A stretch of 64,000 bases of DNA from Solirubrobacteraceae bacterium (GCA_029263125.1 JAJCYD010000033.1:1-64000); one strand, 5' to 3'. Counted from the stretch's first letter, positions 33,269-42,500 are shown. Notes: generated from the letters alone by a model not told the origin. Translations and numbers: made by a program.

Positions 33269-34429
33269 ATGGACGCCGCGGATTTCCCACGCACCCCGTT
33301 CGGCGAGGCGCGTCCGACGATCGGGCCGCACGCCTACGTCGCCTACTTTCCGGCGCCGCTGCCGCGGTCACTCGACCTCCCCGCTCGCCTCGTGGCGCTC
33401 CTCGCCGACGCCGAGGCGGCGCTCGGCCGGCTCGCTGGGGTCGGCCAGCTCCTGCCCAACCCGTATCTGCTGATCAGGCCCTACCTCCTTCGCGAGGCCG
33501 TGGCGTCGACGATGATCGAGGGGACCCGGGCGTCGCTCGCCGAGATCTTCGAGCTTGGCGCCGCCGGCGACGACCCGAACGCCGATGTCGAAGAGGTCCT
33601 CGCCTACGTCGACGCGATGGAGTGGGCTGTCAGCGAGGCAGCGCGCCTGCCGCTGAGTATCCGCATGCTCCTGGAGACCCATCGCCGCCTACTCAGCGGC
33701 GTGCGTGGTGCGCAACGTCGGCCGGGTGAGTTCCGCACGACCCAGAACTGGATCGGTCCACCGGGCTCGACGCTCGCCTCCGCGAGCTTCGTGCCACCGC
33801 CGCCCGCGGAGCTCGCGGACGCTCTGGCCGACTGGGAGCGCTTCGCCAACGAGGACCCCGACATGCCGCTGCTCGTCCAGGACGCGCTGCTGCACATCCA
33901 GTTCGAGACGATCCACCCCTTCCTCGACGGCAACGGCCGGCTCGGTCGGCTGCTCCTCGTCCTCTTCCTCATCATCCGGGGACGGCTCAGCGCGCCGTTG
34001 TTGTATCTGAGCGCTGACATCGAGCGCGAGCGCGACCGCTACTACGCGGCGCTGCGCGCCACCCGCACCGACGGCGACCCGCTCCCATGGATCGAGCTGT
34101 TCCTCGAGGCCGCGCGCTCGCAATCGGTCGACGCCGTGCAGCGCGCCGAGCGGATCATCGAGCTGCGGGAGCGCTACCGCGCGACAGCCGCCAAACTCGG
34201 CAGCGTGAATGCCCTCGGAGTCGTCGACCTCATGTGCGAGAACCCAATCGTGACGACCCGCCTCATCGAGGCCCGCCTCGGCGTTGCTCGGCCGACCGCC
34301 CTACGCCTGCTGCGTCAGCTTGAGGCGGCCGACCTGCTGGATGAGGCGCCGCAGGGCGCGCGGGGTCAGCGACGATACGTTGCCCGCGAGCTCATGGATG
34401 TAGTGACGGCAGGCGACCCGGCGGCATGA
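33269..34429 (+). CDS. Fic-domain protein (AMPylase-type)
   Basis: 386 residues from ATG 33269. The active motif HPFLDGNGRLGR (HxFx(D/E)GNGRxxR) lies at about residues 215-226, with the core helices before it. An N-terminal STMIEGT matches the (S/T)xxxE(G/N) inhibitory helix of class II Fic proteins, so it should be self-restrained. Residues 300-380 look like a winged helix (VTTRLIEARLGVARPTALRL). Fic enzymes transfer AMP (or other groups) to Tyr/Ser/Thr of a target. It sits between hsdM and hsdS. hsdS begins one base after its stop. Confidence 0.93.
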   Translation: MDAADFPRTPFGEARPTIGPHAYVAYFPAPLPRSLDLPARLVALLADAEAALGRLAGVGQLLPNPYLLIRPYLLREAVASTMIEGTRASLAEIFELGAAGDDPNADVEEVLAYVDAMEWAVSEAARLPLSIRMLLETHRRLLSGVRGAQRRPGEFRTTQNWIGPPGSTLASASFVPPPPAELADALADWERFANEDPDMPLLVQDALLHIQFETIHPFLDGNGRLGRLLLVLFLIIRGRLSAPLLYLSADIERERDRYYAALRATRTDGDPLPWIELFLEAARSQSVDAVQRAERIIELRERYRATAAKLGSVNALGVVDLMCENPIVTTRLIEARLGVARPTALRLLRQLEAADLLDEAPQGARGQRRYVARELMDVVTAGDPAA

Positions 34430-34430
34430 C

Positions 34431-35612
34431 ATGAGCAATCAGACGCTGGCGGAGCTTTGCATCCTGATCGCAGACTCGGAGCACAAGACAGCACCAAAAG
34501 ATCCCGCGGGCGGCCATCCACTTGTCCGAACGCCGGACCTGGGCCGCGCGCGCATCGACTTCGGCACGGCCCAGCGAGTGAACGCCGAGACGTACGCCGA
34601 GTGGACTCGTCGCGGGCGGCCCCAGACCGGTGATCTGATCCTCGCTCGAGAGGCACCGGTAGGTGGGGTGGGGCGCGTACCTGACGGCGTCCACCCGGTG
34701 TTGGGGCAGCGAACCGTCTTATTGCGTCCCTGCCGCGGCGCTGACAGCCGGTTTCTGATGTACCGGCTTGCCGCCGCCGATCTGCAGGGGCGCATCGCAG
34801 AGATGGCGACAGGCTCGACGGTGCCCCATCTCAACATGAGTGACATCCGCGCGCTTGTAGTCCCTGACCTCCCAGATCTCGAAGAGCAGCGGCGCCGAGC
34901 AGCTGGGCTCGCGGCCTTCGACGAGCTCATCGAGATCAACGAGCGCCGGATCGATCTGCTCGAGGATCTCGCCCGCTCGCTCTACCGCGAGTGGTTCGTG
35001 CGGTATCGCTCCGGCGGGCACGTGCAGGTGTCGCTTCGGCAGTCCAAGCTCGGGCTCGTCCCGTCGTCTTGGGACATCGCTTCCCTTGGGGACGTCGCGA
35101 CTCTCAGGTACGGCAAGGCACTGCCGGCCAGGGCGAGGCGGCCCGGCACGGTGGCGGTTGTTTCGTCTGCCGGCCTGGTCGACGAGCACGACGAAGCGCT
35201 GGTCGACGGCCCGGGCGTGGTGATTGGACGTAAGGGCAACGTCGGATCTGTCTGGTGGGTCCATTGCCCGTTCTTCCCGATTGATACCGCCTACTACCTC
35301 GACACGACCATGCCGCTGGGATTCTTGTACTGGCAGCTGCGCGGCATGACGTTTATCGATTCCCATGCGGCAGTTCCTGGGTTGAGTCGCGAGCAAGCAC
35401 ACGGTATGCCGGTGCTGGTTCCGCCGGAAGATCTGGTCCGCGAGTTTGACGTCGTGCATCGAGCGTGCTTTGGCTTGATCAGCGGGCTTCGCCGAGCCAT
35501 CGACAGGCTTCTTCACACGCGCGACCTCTTGCTCCCGCGTCTCGTCACGGGCCAGCTCGACATCGCCGACATCGACCTCGGCGACCTCCTCCCCGACGAG
35601 GCTGCCGCGTGA
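34431..35612 (+). CDS. hsdS: Type I restriction-modification specificity subunit
   Basis: 393 residues from ATG 34431. Two target-recognition domains of about 150 residues each are separated by a coiled-coil spacer (DELIEINERRIDLLEDLARS), and a second helical repeat closes the protein (RRAIDRLLHTRDLLLPRLVTG). The C-terminal half contains the RPGTVAVVSSAG, IGRKGNVGSVWW style of TRD. GC content is lower here than in neighbours, as usual for TRDs exchanged by recombination. Recognises a bipartite DNA site that cannot be predicted from sequence. GTGA overlap with hsdR. Confidence 0.93.
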   Translation: MSNQTLAELCILIADSEHKTAPKDPAGGHPLVRTPDLGRARIDFGTAQRVNAETYAEWTRRGRPQTGDLILAREAPVGGVGRVPDGVHPVLGQRTVLLRPCRGADSRFLMYRLAAADLQGRIAEMATGSTVPHLNMSDIRALVVPDLPDLEEQRRRAAGLAAFDELIEINERRIDLLEDLARSLYREWFVRYRSGGHVQVSLRQSKLGLVPSSWDIASLGDVATLRYGKALPARARRPGTVAVVSSAGLVDEHDEALVDGPGVVIGRKGNVGSVWWVHCPFFPIDTAYYLDTTMPLGFLYWQLRGMTFIDSHAAVPGLSREQAHGMPVLVPPEDLVREFDVVHRACFGLISGLRRAIDRLLHTRDLLLPRLVTGQLDIADIDLGDLLPDEAAA

Positions 35613-38600
35613 CACCCGCCGGCTTCTCCGAGCTGGGTCTCGTCGAGAAGCCGACGCTCGAACTGCTCGCCCACCTCGGCTACGAGATCGTCGACGCCTA
35701 CGCCGAGCGGTACGGGGCCGACAGCGTCACCAACGGCTCCCCGGGACGCGACGATCGCTCCCAAACCATCCTGCGCCACCGGCTGCGCCCGAAGCTCGCG
35801 CAGCTCAACCCCGACCTGCCACCCGACGCACTCGACCTGGCCGTCGAGCAGCTCGCGCTCGACCGCTCGGCGATGGATCGCGTTCGCGCCAACCAGGCGG
35901 TCTGGAAGCTGCTGCGCGACGGCGCGACGGTCACGTACGCGACGGATGACGGTGGCCGCGAGACCGAGGCGGTCCGCTTCGTCGACTGGCGCGATCCGGC
36001 GGCGAACGACTTCCTCGCCGTCTCGCAGCTGTGGATCACCGGGCCGTTGCACACACGCCGCACGGACATCGTGTGCTTCGTCAACGGGATCCCGCTGGTG
36101 CTGCTGGAGCTGAAGGCGTCGCACAAGTCCGCCAAGGAGGCCTACGACAAGAACCTCACCGACTATCGCGACACGATCCCGCAGCTGTTCACGCCGAACG
36201 GGCTCGTGATCCTGAGCACCGGCTCGGAGACGAAGATCGGCGCGACGTTCGCGCCATGGGAGCGCTTCGGCGACTGGCGCAAGGTCGCCGACGAGGAGGA
36301 GCCGGGCGTCGTGTCGCTGGAGACGGCGTTGCGCGGCCTGTGCGAACCGGCGCGACTGCTCGACGCGATCGAGAGCTTCGTCGGCTACCTCGAGCGACCG
36401 GGAGGCCTCGTCAAGGTCCTCGCGCAGAACCACCAGGTCCTCGGCGTCAACGCGGCGATGCGGGCGCTGCGCGACGAGCGCACCCGCGAGGGCAAGCTCG
36501 GCGTCTTCTGGCACACGCAGGGCTCGGGCAAGAGCCTGTCGATGCTGTTCTTCACCCAGAAGGTCCTGCGCCGTGAGCCCGGCAACTGGACATTCGTGAT
36601 GGTCACCGACCGCGCCGAGCTCGACGACCAGCTCTACGGCGAGTTCAAGGACGCCGGCGTCGTCGACGGCCATCTCCAAGCCGATTCGTCGGCGCATCTG
36701 CGCCAGCTGCTCGGCGAGGAGCACCGCTACGTCTTCACGCTGATCCACAAGTTCCGCACCGAGCGCAACGTGGCGATGGCGGTCTGCTCGCCGCGCGACG
36801 ACATCATCGTCATCACCGACGAGGCGCACCGCACGCAGTACTCCGATCTCGCCCTGAACATGCGCCAAGCGCTGCCGAATGCGAGCTTCCTCGGATTCAC
36901 CGGCACGCCGCTGATCGCCGGCGAGCTGCAGCGCACGCGCGATGTCTTCGGCGACTACGTCTCGACCTACAACTTCCGCGACTCGATCGAGGACGGCGCC
37001 ACCGTCCCGCTGTTCTATGAGAACCGCATCCCCGAGCTACAGATCGTCAACGAGCGCTTCGACGACGAGCTCACCGAGATCCTCGAACGCGCCGAGCTCG
37101 ACGAGCAGCAGGAGCGCGCGCTGTCGCGCCGCTTCGGCGCCGAGTACCAGCTCATCACGCGCCCCGCGCGCCTGAAGCGGATCGCGGCCGACCTCGTGCG
37201 CCACTTCGTCGGCCGGGGATTTCTCGGCAAGGCGATGTTCGTCGCGATCGACAAGGCGACCGCGGTGCGGATGTACGACCTCGTCCAGGAGGCGTGGGCC
37301 GAACATCTCGCCGAGCTGGAGGAGCTCGCCGGCAGGCTGGCTCCGCTGGAACGCGACGGCGTCACGAAGCAGATCGCATTCATGCGCGAGACCGACATGG
37401 CCGTCGTCATCTCGCAGTCTCAGAACGAGATCGCCGACATGCAGGAGCTCGGCCTGGACATCACGCCGCACCGCAGGCGGATGGTGCAGGAGGACCTCGA
37501 CGAGCGCTTCAAGGATCCCGCCGATCGCTTCCGGCTCGTCTTCGTCTGCGCGATGTGGATGACGGGCTTCGACGTCCCGTCGTGCTCGACGATCTACCTC
37601 GATCGTCCGATGCGCAACCACACGCTGATGCAGACGATCGCGCGGGCAAACCGGGTGTTCCCCGACAAGGAGGCGGGCCTGATCGTCGACTACGTCGGCG
37701 TGTTCCGTCACCTGGAGGCGGCGCTGGCGATCTACGCCGCGGGGCCGGCGGGTGAGTCGGCGCGCGACGTGATCCGCGACAAGGCCGCGCTCGTCGGCGA
37801 GCTGGAGGAGGAGCTCGGCGACCTGCTGGAGTTCGCGCAGCGCTGGGACGTCGAGCTTGAGGACCTCGCGGCCGCCGACGGCTTTGAGTTCATCGCGCTG
37901 CGCGACGCGTCGGTCGAAGCGCTGCTCGTCGACGCCGTCACGCGCCGTGCGTACCTCGAGCGTTCCGATCGCGTGCGCCGGTTGTTCGCGGCGATCCTGC
38001 CCGACCCGTCGGCGGCCCCGCGGGCGCGGCTGGTCGGCGTCGCGCGCAACCTCGCCGAACGGATTCGCTCGCTTGACGAGCCGCCCGATGTCTCGCACGT
38101 CGCCGGCGCCGTGAGCGAGCTGCTCGACCGCTCGGTGGGTGCCGAGGAGTACGTCATCCGCGCCGCCGCCGAGGGCGCCGAGCACGACACGTGGATCGAC
38201 CTCAACGCGATCGACTTCGAGACGCTCGCGGCGAAGCTCGCCGGTCGCAAGCGCTCCGGCGCCCAGCGCCTGGCGAGAACGCTCGCCGATCGGCTCGAGG
38301 CCAGCGCTCGCCGTAACCCGTCGCGCCTTGACCTCGTCGCGAGGCTGCGCGCGCTGATCGAGGCCTACAACGCCGGAAGCCTCAACGTCGACGAGCTGCT
38401 GCGCCGCGTGCTGACCCTCTCGCGCGACCTCTCCGAGGACGAGCAGCGGACGGCTCGCGAAGGCCTCAGCGAGCCCGAGCTCGCCGTCTTCGACCTGCTC
38501 ACCAAGCCCGACCCGGTGCTCACGGACGCCGAGCGGGCGCGGGTCAAGCAGGTCGCCCGCAAGCTCATGGAGCACATCACCGATCGGCTCGTGCTCGACT

Positions 38601-39436
38601 GGCGGCGCAAGGCCGAGACCCGCGAGGCGGCGCGTGTGCTCGTGCGCGACGTGCTCGACGAGCTGCCCGACGTCTATGACCCGGAGACGTGGCAGCGCAA
38701 GACGGATGCGGTGTTCAACCACATCTTCGCCAGCTACTACGACGACGGCGGAAGCGTCTACGACGAGCAGGTCGCGGCTTCGAATGCGCCGGTCGCCGTT
38801 GTCGACACGCCGCCGTCGGCTTCACGCGTCGTTTCCGCCGCCGACGTCGATATCGGCGATATCACGCTCGCGGTCGTCGAGCAGATCCGGACCGACCCCT
38901 CCCTCGCAGAGCTGATCGCCGGGCAGCTCAAGGGCAAGGAGGCCTTCTTCGCCGTGCCCAGCCGCGAGCTGATCGACGGCGACGAGACGTTCGAGGTCGA
39001 GTTCAAGTCGACGGCTCGCTGGAACCTCCGCGAGGCCATCAAGGACAAGCGCATGGAGGACGCCGTCGTCAAGACGATCGCGGGCTTTCTGAACACCGAC
39101 GGCGGCACGCTCTTCATCGGCATCGACGACCGGCGCAACGCGATCGGCCTGGAGCACGACACCCCGCTCGTCAAGCCGCCGAACGTCGACGGCCTCGTCA
39201 ACTGGCTCACGACCCATCTCGCAGCAGCGATCACCCACACCGCCGCCATGCGCGCTCGTACCCGGATCGAGCATGTCGACGGCGTCGAGATCTGTCGCGT
39301 CGACGTCGCCCGTTCCTCGCGACCCGTCACGGCGCGCATGAGCGACAAGCGCGAGAGGTTCTGGGTCCGCATGAACAACTCGACGCGCGCGCTGCCGGAG
39401 ATCGAGATCGAGGATTACTGCCGCGATCACTGGTGA
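35609..39436 (+). CDS. hsdR: Type I restriction subunit HsdR with C-terminal AlbA_2 (Schlafen-like) domain
   Basis: 1275 residues from GTG 35609, which overlaps the hsdS stop. N-terminal HSDR_N nuclease (RTDIVCFVNGIPLVLLELKA, PD-(D/E)XK with D and ExK). The ATPase has HTQGSGKSLSML (Walker A), DEAHRTQYSD (motif II) and CAMWMTGFDVPSCSTIYLDRP, then the C-terminal helical region. After about residue 1120, GDETFEVEFKSTARWNLREA, KTIAGFLNTDGGTLFIGIDD and FWVRMNNSTRALP match the AlbA_2/Schlafen-AAA fold. Ordinary HsdR proteins end before this. Domain fusion is read directly; its effect is unknown. Confidence 0.93.
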   Translation: MTPAGFSELGLVEKPTLELLAHLGYEIVDAYAERYGADSVTNGSPGRDDRSQTILRHRLRPKLAQLNPDLPPDALDLAVEQLALDRSAMDRVRANQAVWKLLRDGATVTYATDDGGRETEAVRFVDWRDPAANDFLAVSQLWITGPLHTRRTDIVCFVNGIPLVLLELKASHKSAKEAYDKNLTDYRDTIPQLFTPNGLVILSTGSETKIGATFAPWERFGDWRKVADEEEPGVVSLETALRGLCEPARLLDAIESFVGYLERPGGLVKVLAQNHQVLGVNAAMRALRDERTREGKLGVFWHTQGSGKSLSMLFFTQKVLRREPGNWTFVMVTDRAELDDQLYGEFKDAGVVDGHLQADSSAHLRQLLGEEHRYVFTLIHKFRTERNVAMAVCSPRDDIIVITDEAHRTQYSDLALNMRQALPNASFLGFTGTPLIAGELQRTRDVFGDYVSTYNFRDSIEDGATVPLFYENRIPELQIVNERFDDELTEILERAELDEQQERALSRRFGAEYQLITRPARLKRIAADLVRHFVGRGFLGKAMFVAIDKATAVRMYDLVQEAWAEHLAELEELAGRLAPLERDGVTKQIAFMRETDMAVVISQSQNEIADMQELGLDITPHRRRMVQEDLDERFKDPADRFRLVFVCAMWMTGFDVPSCSTIYLDRPMRNHTLMQTIARANRVFPDKEAGLIVDYVGVFRHLEAALAIYAAGPAGESARDVIRDKAALVGELEEELGDLLEFAQRWDVELEDLAAADGFEFIALRDASVEALLVDAVTRRAYLERSDRVRRLFAAILPDPSAAPRARLVGVARNLAERIRSLDEPPDVSHVAGAVSELLDRSVGAEEYVIRAAAEGAEHDTWIDLNAIDFETLAAKLAGRKRSGAQRLARTLADRLEASARRNPSRLDLVARLRALIEAYNAGSLNVDELLRRVLTLSRDLSEDEQRTAREGLSEPELAVFDLLTKPDPVLTDAERARVKQVARKLMEHITDRLVLDWRRKAETREAARVLVRDVLDELPDVYDPETWQRKTDAVFNHIFASYYDDGGSVYDEQVAASNAPVAVVDTPPSASRVVSAADVDIGDITLAVVEQIRTDPSLAELIAGQLKGKEAFFAVPSRELIDGDETFEVEFKSTARWNLREAIKDKRMEDAVVKTIAGFLNTDGGTLFIGIDDRRNAIGLEHDTPLVKPPNVDGLVNWLTTHLAAAITHTAAMRARTRIEHVDGVEICRVDVARSSRPVTARMSDKRERFWVRMNNSTRALPEIEIEDYCRDHW

Positions 39437-39462
39437 CCTGTTGATCGCTGCTCCGGGGGAGC

Positions 39463-39882
39463 TCAGGGTCGAGGCCACAAGCGCTTCAGGCCGTGCGCGT
39501 AGACGCCGTCGATGAATGGACCTGGCTTGACGGCACGTTGGATGATGCGATGTCGATTGGCGACGAATCGTTCGCTTTGCTCCACGGCCCGCAGGTTGGC
39601 GTTGGTCAGGCAGAAGGCGCGCACGCCCGCGATGCGGAGGGCTTCGATCTCGGCCGGTCGCCGCCGGATTCTGTCGTCCTTCATCAGGACGACCCAGCCA
39701 TGTTCTCCGGCGAACGCCAGCCACTCCTCGTCCGAAACGCTCTGCGCACGCTCCTCCCCGTAGACCGAGGCCAAGGTATGCACCACGAGGTCGCACGCTG
39801 TCAGCGCGACGGCAAGGTGATGCCGGCCGAGGCTTCGATCTATGAAGAACTCAGGCGGCGGGAGCGGCGCGCGTCGCGACAC
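39463..39882 (-). CDS. PIN-like toxin of a VapBC45-type pair
   Basis: 139 residues from GTG 39882, overlapping the antitoxin gene by 32 bases. The fold starts FFIDRSLGRHHLAVALTA (D near the start), then SDEEWLAFAGEHGWVVLMKDDRIRRRP and ends with a basic helix. These match the PIN_12/DUF5615-like ribonuclease group (VapC45-type). It should be the toxin of the preceding DUF433 antitoxin. Codons and overlaps fit co-translation. It converges with hsdR, 26 bases away. Confidence 0.78.
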   Translation of the reverse strand: MSRRAPLPPPEFFIDRSLGRHHLAVALTACDLVVHTLASVYGEERAQSVSDEEWLAFAGEHGWVVLMKDDRIRRRPAEIEALRIAGVRAFCLTNANLRAVEQSERFVANRHRIIQRAVKPGPFIDGVYAHGLKRLWPRP

Positions 39883-40528
39883 GGATGACGTCTTCGACTT
39901 CCTGCTCGGCAACTCCGAAGTCGTACGCGATGTCCGCGAGGTGATCGCCTGCGACGAATCGATCAACGAGATCCTCGACTCGTGCGCCACCACGGACCAG
40001 GAGCGGGAGGCCGAACGCGCGCTGTGGATCGACCACGACCCTGGCATCGCGGTACGCGGGCAGCTCAAGCATCGAAGCCCAGCCGTCGTCTGCGTAGCGG
40101 ATCCGCCGCAGGTAGCCCCGGACGAGCTCGGAGAACTGCTTCTGGCCGGTGCGAATGACCGTGAGCTCGAGGAGGTCGGTCGCGCCACGTTCGGTGGCAT
40201 AGTCGAAGAGGACTTCCGCACCATCGGTGTAGAGGTGCTCCGCCGCTAGCGCGTGCTCGATCCCCATCGTGTTGCGGAGCACTTCCACCGCCGGCCGGAT
40301 GCGCTGCAACGGCACGCCTGCACGGCGGAACGCCGAGAGGACGAACGCCTCTGCGAAGCCGATGAACGGGACCGTCGCCTGTCGACCATGACGGGGGCCG
40401 ACGGTGATCAACGGATCGCTCGATCTTCCCCATTTGTGCAGCGTTGAGGCCGGCATGCCGAGGTAGCCTGCCGCCTCGCGCAACGTGAACACTGGACGTG
40501 ACAGGCGTACGTCTTGGTTTGAGAGCAT
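39851..40528 (-). CDS. DUF433 antitoxin with MerR-like HTH (VapB45 type)
   Basis: 225 residues from ATG 40528. The N-terminus (FTLREAAGYLGMPASTLHKW) is a MerR-like DNA-binding motif and the C-terminus (GLPLLVRGGARVEDLVDRFV then AGDHLADIAYDFGVAEQEVEDV) is a DUF433 domain. These proteins pair with PIN-like toxins and repress their own operon. No close -10 was found (the nearest TACGAT is about 30 bases upstream), so this one may be transcribed with a leader. Confidence 0.82.
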   Translation of the reverse strand: MLSNQDVRLSRPVFTLREAAGYLGMPASTLHKWGRSSDPLITVGPRHGRQATVPFIGFAEAFVLSAFRRAGVPLQRIRPAVEVLRNTMGIEHALAAEHLYTDGAEVLFDYATERGATDLLELTVIRTGQKQFSELVRGYLRRIRYADDGWASMLELPAYRDARVVVDPQRAFGLPLLVRGGARVEDLVDRFVAGDHLADIAYDFGVAEQEVEDVIRVATRAAPAA

Positions 40529-40684
40529 CGGTGGGTTCTGGCTGCGCGCCGCGATGTGCTCGATCGTACCTGCGTCTCCGGCCGCGCCCCTGGGCGAGAG
40601 CGGAGACGTGTTGCTTGGGGCGAGGTTCGCAGCATCCTGCGAACCCGGCGTGCGGTCGGCGTCGGTCAGCCCGGAGACGCCGTC

Positions 40685-40717
40685 GTTGTACAGTGTGGCG
40701 CCAAGCAGTTGTACACT
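40685..40717 (+). promoter_or_regulatory. Leaderless promoter and repeated operator of a VapBC pair
   Basis: TACACT (40712-40717) is six bases before ATG 40724. GTTGTACA occurs at 40685-40692 and 40708-40715, 23 bases apart, each holding the palindrome TGTACA. The right copy overlaps the -10. This is a likely antitoxin binding site on two turns of the helix. Confidence 0.6.
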
Positions 40718-40723
40718 CGTGGG

Positions 40724-40987
40724 ATGGACGTCGCGATCAGCATCCTGCGTGCCGAGCTGTCGAACTGGATCGAGCGGGCCCGAGCCGGCGAGGAGATCGT
40801 GGTGACCGACCGGGGCACACCGGTGGCACGGTTGCTGGCGGTCGACGCGGCCCCGCTGCTTGATCAGCTCGTCGAGCGTGGCGTGCTGAGCAAGCCCCGG
40901 CGTGCCGAGCGTCCCGCCGCGCGGCATGCGGACCGGGTGCTCGCGAGTGGCCCCGTGGCCGACCTCGTGAGCGAGCAGCGTCGCTGA
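40724..40987 (+). CDS. Phd/YefM-like antitoxin
   Basis: 87 residues from ATG 40724. The N-terminal half (SILRAELSNWIERARAGEEI, VVTDRGTPVARLLAVD) is the Phd/YefM fold. The C-terminal half is basic and holds two RRAERPAARHADR-type segments, then a short acidic end. It neutralises the PIN toxin encoded five bases downstream. Confidence 0.85.
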   Translation: MDVAISILRAELSNWIERARAGEEIVVTDRGTPVARLLAVDAAPLLDQLVERGVLSKPRRAERPAARHADRVLASGPVADLVSEQRR

Positions 40988-40992
40988 TCACG

Positions 40993-41415
40993 ATGGCCAT
41001 CGTGTACTTCGACAGCAGCGCGTTCGTCAAGCTGCTCGTTGAGGAGGAAGGAAGCGACCTCGCGGCCGCCCTGTGGGATGGCTGCGATGCCGCGGTGTCC
41101 AGTCGCCTCGCCTATCCCGAGGTCCGCGCCGCGCTGGCAACCGCCGGGCGAGCGGATCGTCTGGACGCTGCCGACCAGCATCGCGCCGAGGCCGCATGGG
41201 AGGACTACTGGGCGTCTACCAGACCAGTCGAGCTCACCGCTCCGGTCACCGCACACGCCGGCCGGCTTGCCGGAGAGCACGCCCTACGCGGCGCCGACGC
41301 TGTCCATCTGGCCAGCCTGCTCGCCATCGGGGCCGCCGAGACCGTGTTCGCCGTGTGGGACCACCGCCTGCGAGCTGGTGCGCACGTCGCAGGCGTGCGA
41401 CTCGCGCCCGCATGA
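40993..41415 (+). CDS. vapC: PIN-domain toxin (VapC family)
   Basis: 140 residues from ATG 40993. PIN acids: D7 in VYFDSSAFVKLL, Glu in YPEVRAAL, Asp in LRGADAVHLASL, and Asp in VWDHRLR. VapC toxins of this subgroup are magnesium-dependent RNases. Partner of the upstream antitoxin. Confidence 0.88.
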   Translation: MAIVYFDSSAFVKLLVEEEGSDLAAALWDGCDAAVSSRLAYPEVRAALATAGRADRLDAADQHRAEAAWEDYWASTRPVELTAPVTAHAGRLAGEHALRGADAVHLASLLAIGAAETVFAVWDHRLRAGAHVAGVRLAPA

Positions 41416-41527
41416 GTCGGACACAGCGGGACGCAGCCCAACGTCCGGTATGGATGTCGCCGGGTGTGAGCAGGTCGGGTAAGAGCACTGTCAGGCGACT
41501 GCTTCATCCCCCGCGCACCCGTGCTGC

Positions 41528-41557
41528 ATACCGTGGTAGGAAATACCGTGGTAGGAT
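41528..41557 (+). promoter_or_regulatory. Tandem operator repeats and leaderless promoter of the third VapBC pair
   Basis: ATACCGTGGTAGGA is repeated exactly at 41528-41541 and 41543-41556 (15-base period). Each copy carries the near-palindrome TACC-GT-GGTA. The second copy contains the -10 TAGGAT (41552-41557), seven bases before ATG 41565. Repressor binding here would block the promoter directly. Confidence 0.65.
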
Positions 41558-41564
41558 CGCGACG

Positions 41565-41819
41565 ATGAAGGTCGACAAACTGAGCGTCTCGTTCGAGGCG
41601 GAACTGGGGGACGCCGTCCGTGCGGCTGCAAGGCGAAGCGGCGCGGGCATCTCCGGCTGGCTGGCGCAAGCGGCCGCCGCGCGGCTTCGCGCCGACGCGC
41701 TGTCTGAGTTCCTGGACGATTGGGAAGTCGAGCATGGACCGCTTACCGCCGAGGAGTTGGCGACGGCCGCCGCCCAGTTGGGTGCGCTGCCGTCGACCAC
41801 CGCTGGGCCCGCAGCGTGA
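41565..41819 (+). CDS. VapB-type antitoxin
   Basis: 84 residues from ATG 41565. The N-terminus (MKVDKLSVSFEAELGDAVRA, ARRSGAGISGWLAQAAAARL) is a ribbon-helix-helix pattern. The C-terminus (DWEVEHGPLTAEELATAAAQ) is the toxin-binding part. Probably represses its own promoter through the tandem repeats. GTGA overlap with the toxin gene. Confidence 0.8.
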   Translation: MKVDKLSVSFEAELGDAVRAAARRSGAGISGWLAQAAAARLRADALSEFLDDWEVEHGPLTAEELATAAAQLGALPSTTAGPAA

Positions 41820-42199
41820 GTGCGCTGGTGCTCGACGCCGGCGCACTGATCGCCGTCGAGCGTGAAGACCGGGCGATGGTTGCCCGCCTGCGCGTGGCCG
41901 AGCGGGAAGGTCTTGAGTTGCGCAGTACCGGCGTCATTGTCACGCAGGTCTGGCGGGACCCCGCCGGGCGACAAGCAACCCTCGCACGGGTCCTCAAGGC
42001 GGTCGACGTCAAGGCCGTTGATGACCGCTTGGGGCGCGAAGCTGGAGTGCTGCTGGGGCGCGCGGGGACCGAAGACGCGGTCGATGCGAGCGTCGTGGCG
42101 GTGTCCGCGACCGGCGACCGGATCGTGACAAGCGATGCGGGGGATATCCGCCGGTTGGTCGCCGCCTCCGAGCGCTCGATCGTCGTCGTAGCTTGTTGA
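41816..42199 (+). CDS. vapC: PIN-domain toxin (VapC family)
   Basis: 127 residues from GTG 41816, overlapping the antitoxin stop. PIN pattern: D7 in LVLDAGALIAVERED, then GVIVTQVWRD, where the usual Glu seems to be Gln, then AVDASVVAVSATGDRIVTSD with two Asp. This E-to-Q form occurs in a subgroup of actinobacterial PIN proteins, so activity is possible but less sure than for the other two toxins. Confidence 0.8.
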   Translation: MSALVLDAGALIAVEREDRAMVARLRVAEREGLELRSTGVIVTQVWRDPAGRQATLARVLKAVDVKAVDDRLGREAGVLLGRAGTEDAVDASVVAVSATGDRIVTSDAGDIRRLVAASERSIVVVAC

Positions 42200-42500
42200 T
42201 CGTCCATCCCGTAGGCAACGGATGACCGCAGTTCATTCTGGACGGTGCAATCGGAATTGTCCGGCATGGGCCGCGCGTCGGCAGCCCGCCCGGGCCGTCC
42301 CCGATTGCGTCAGAGTCAGAGCGCCCCAATGCGCGAATACGGGCACTCTGTCCTGACACCCGAGAAGGCGGGCGGCGGACGGCGGGCGGCTTGCCGTCCT
42401 GAGCGTCCTTGCACCGGACAGAGCACCGGACGGGTCTACGGGCCAACAGCGAATTCGCGACACAGTCGCCGTGGGGCCGGCATTGGGCGAGACTCACGAC
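42200..42500. other. Intergenic stretch of 301 bp with a hairpin
   Basis: No coding frame is supported. The perfect inverted repeat GGACGGC/GCCGTCC (42377-42383 and 42393-42399, nine-base loop) is a terminator candidate for the upstream VapBC pair. Confidence 0.4.

Noticed and set aside
28132-39436. DISARM or BREX system
   Set aside because: No DrmB/DUF1998 helicase, no PglZ and no BrxC-like ATPase. The methylase, specificity and restriction subunits are a standard type I RM set.
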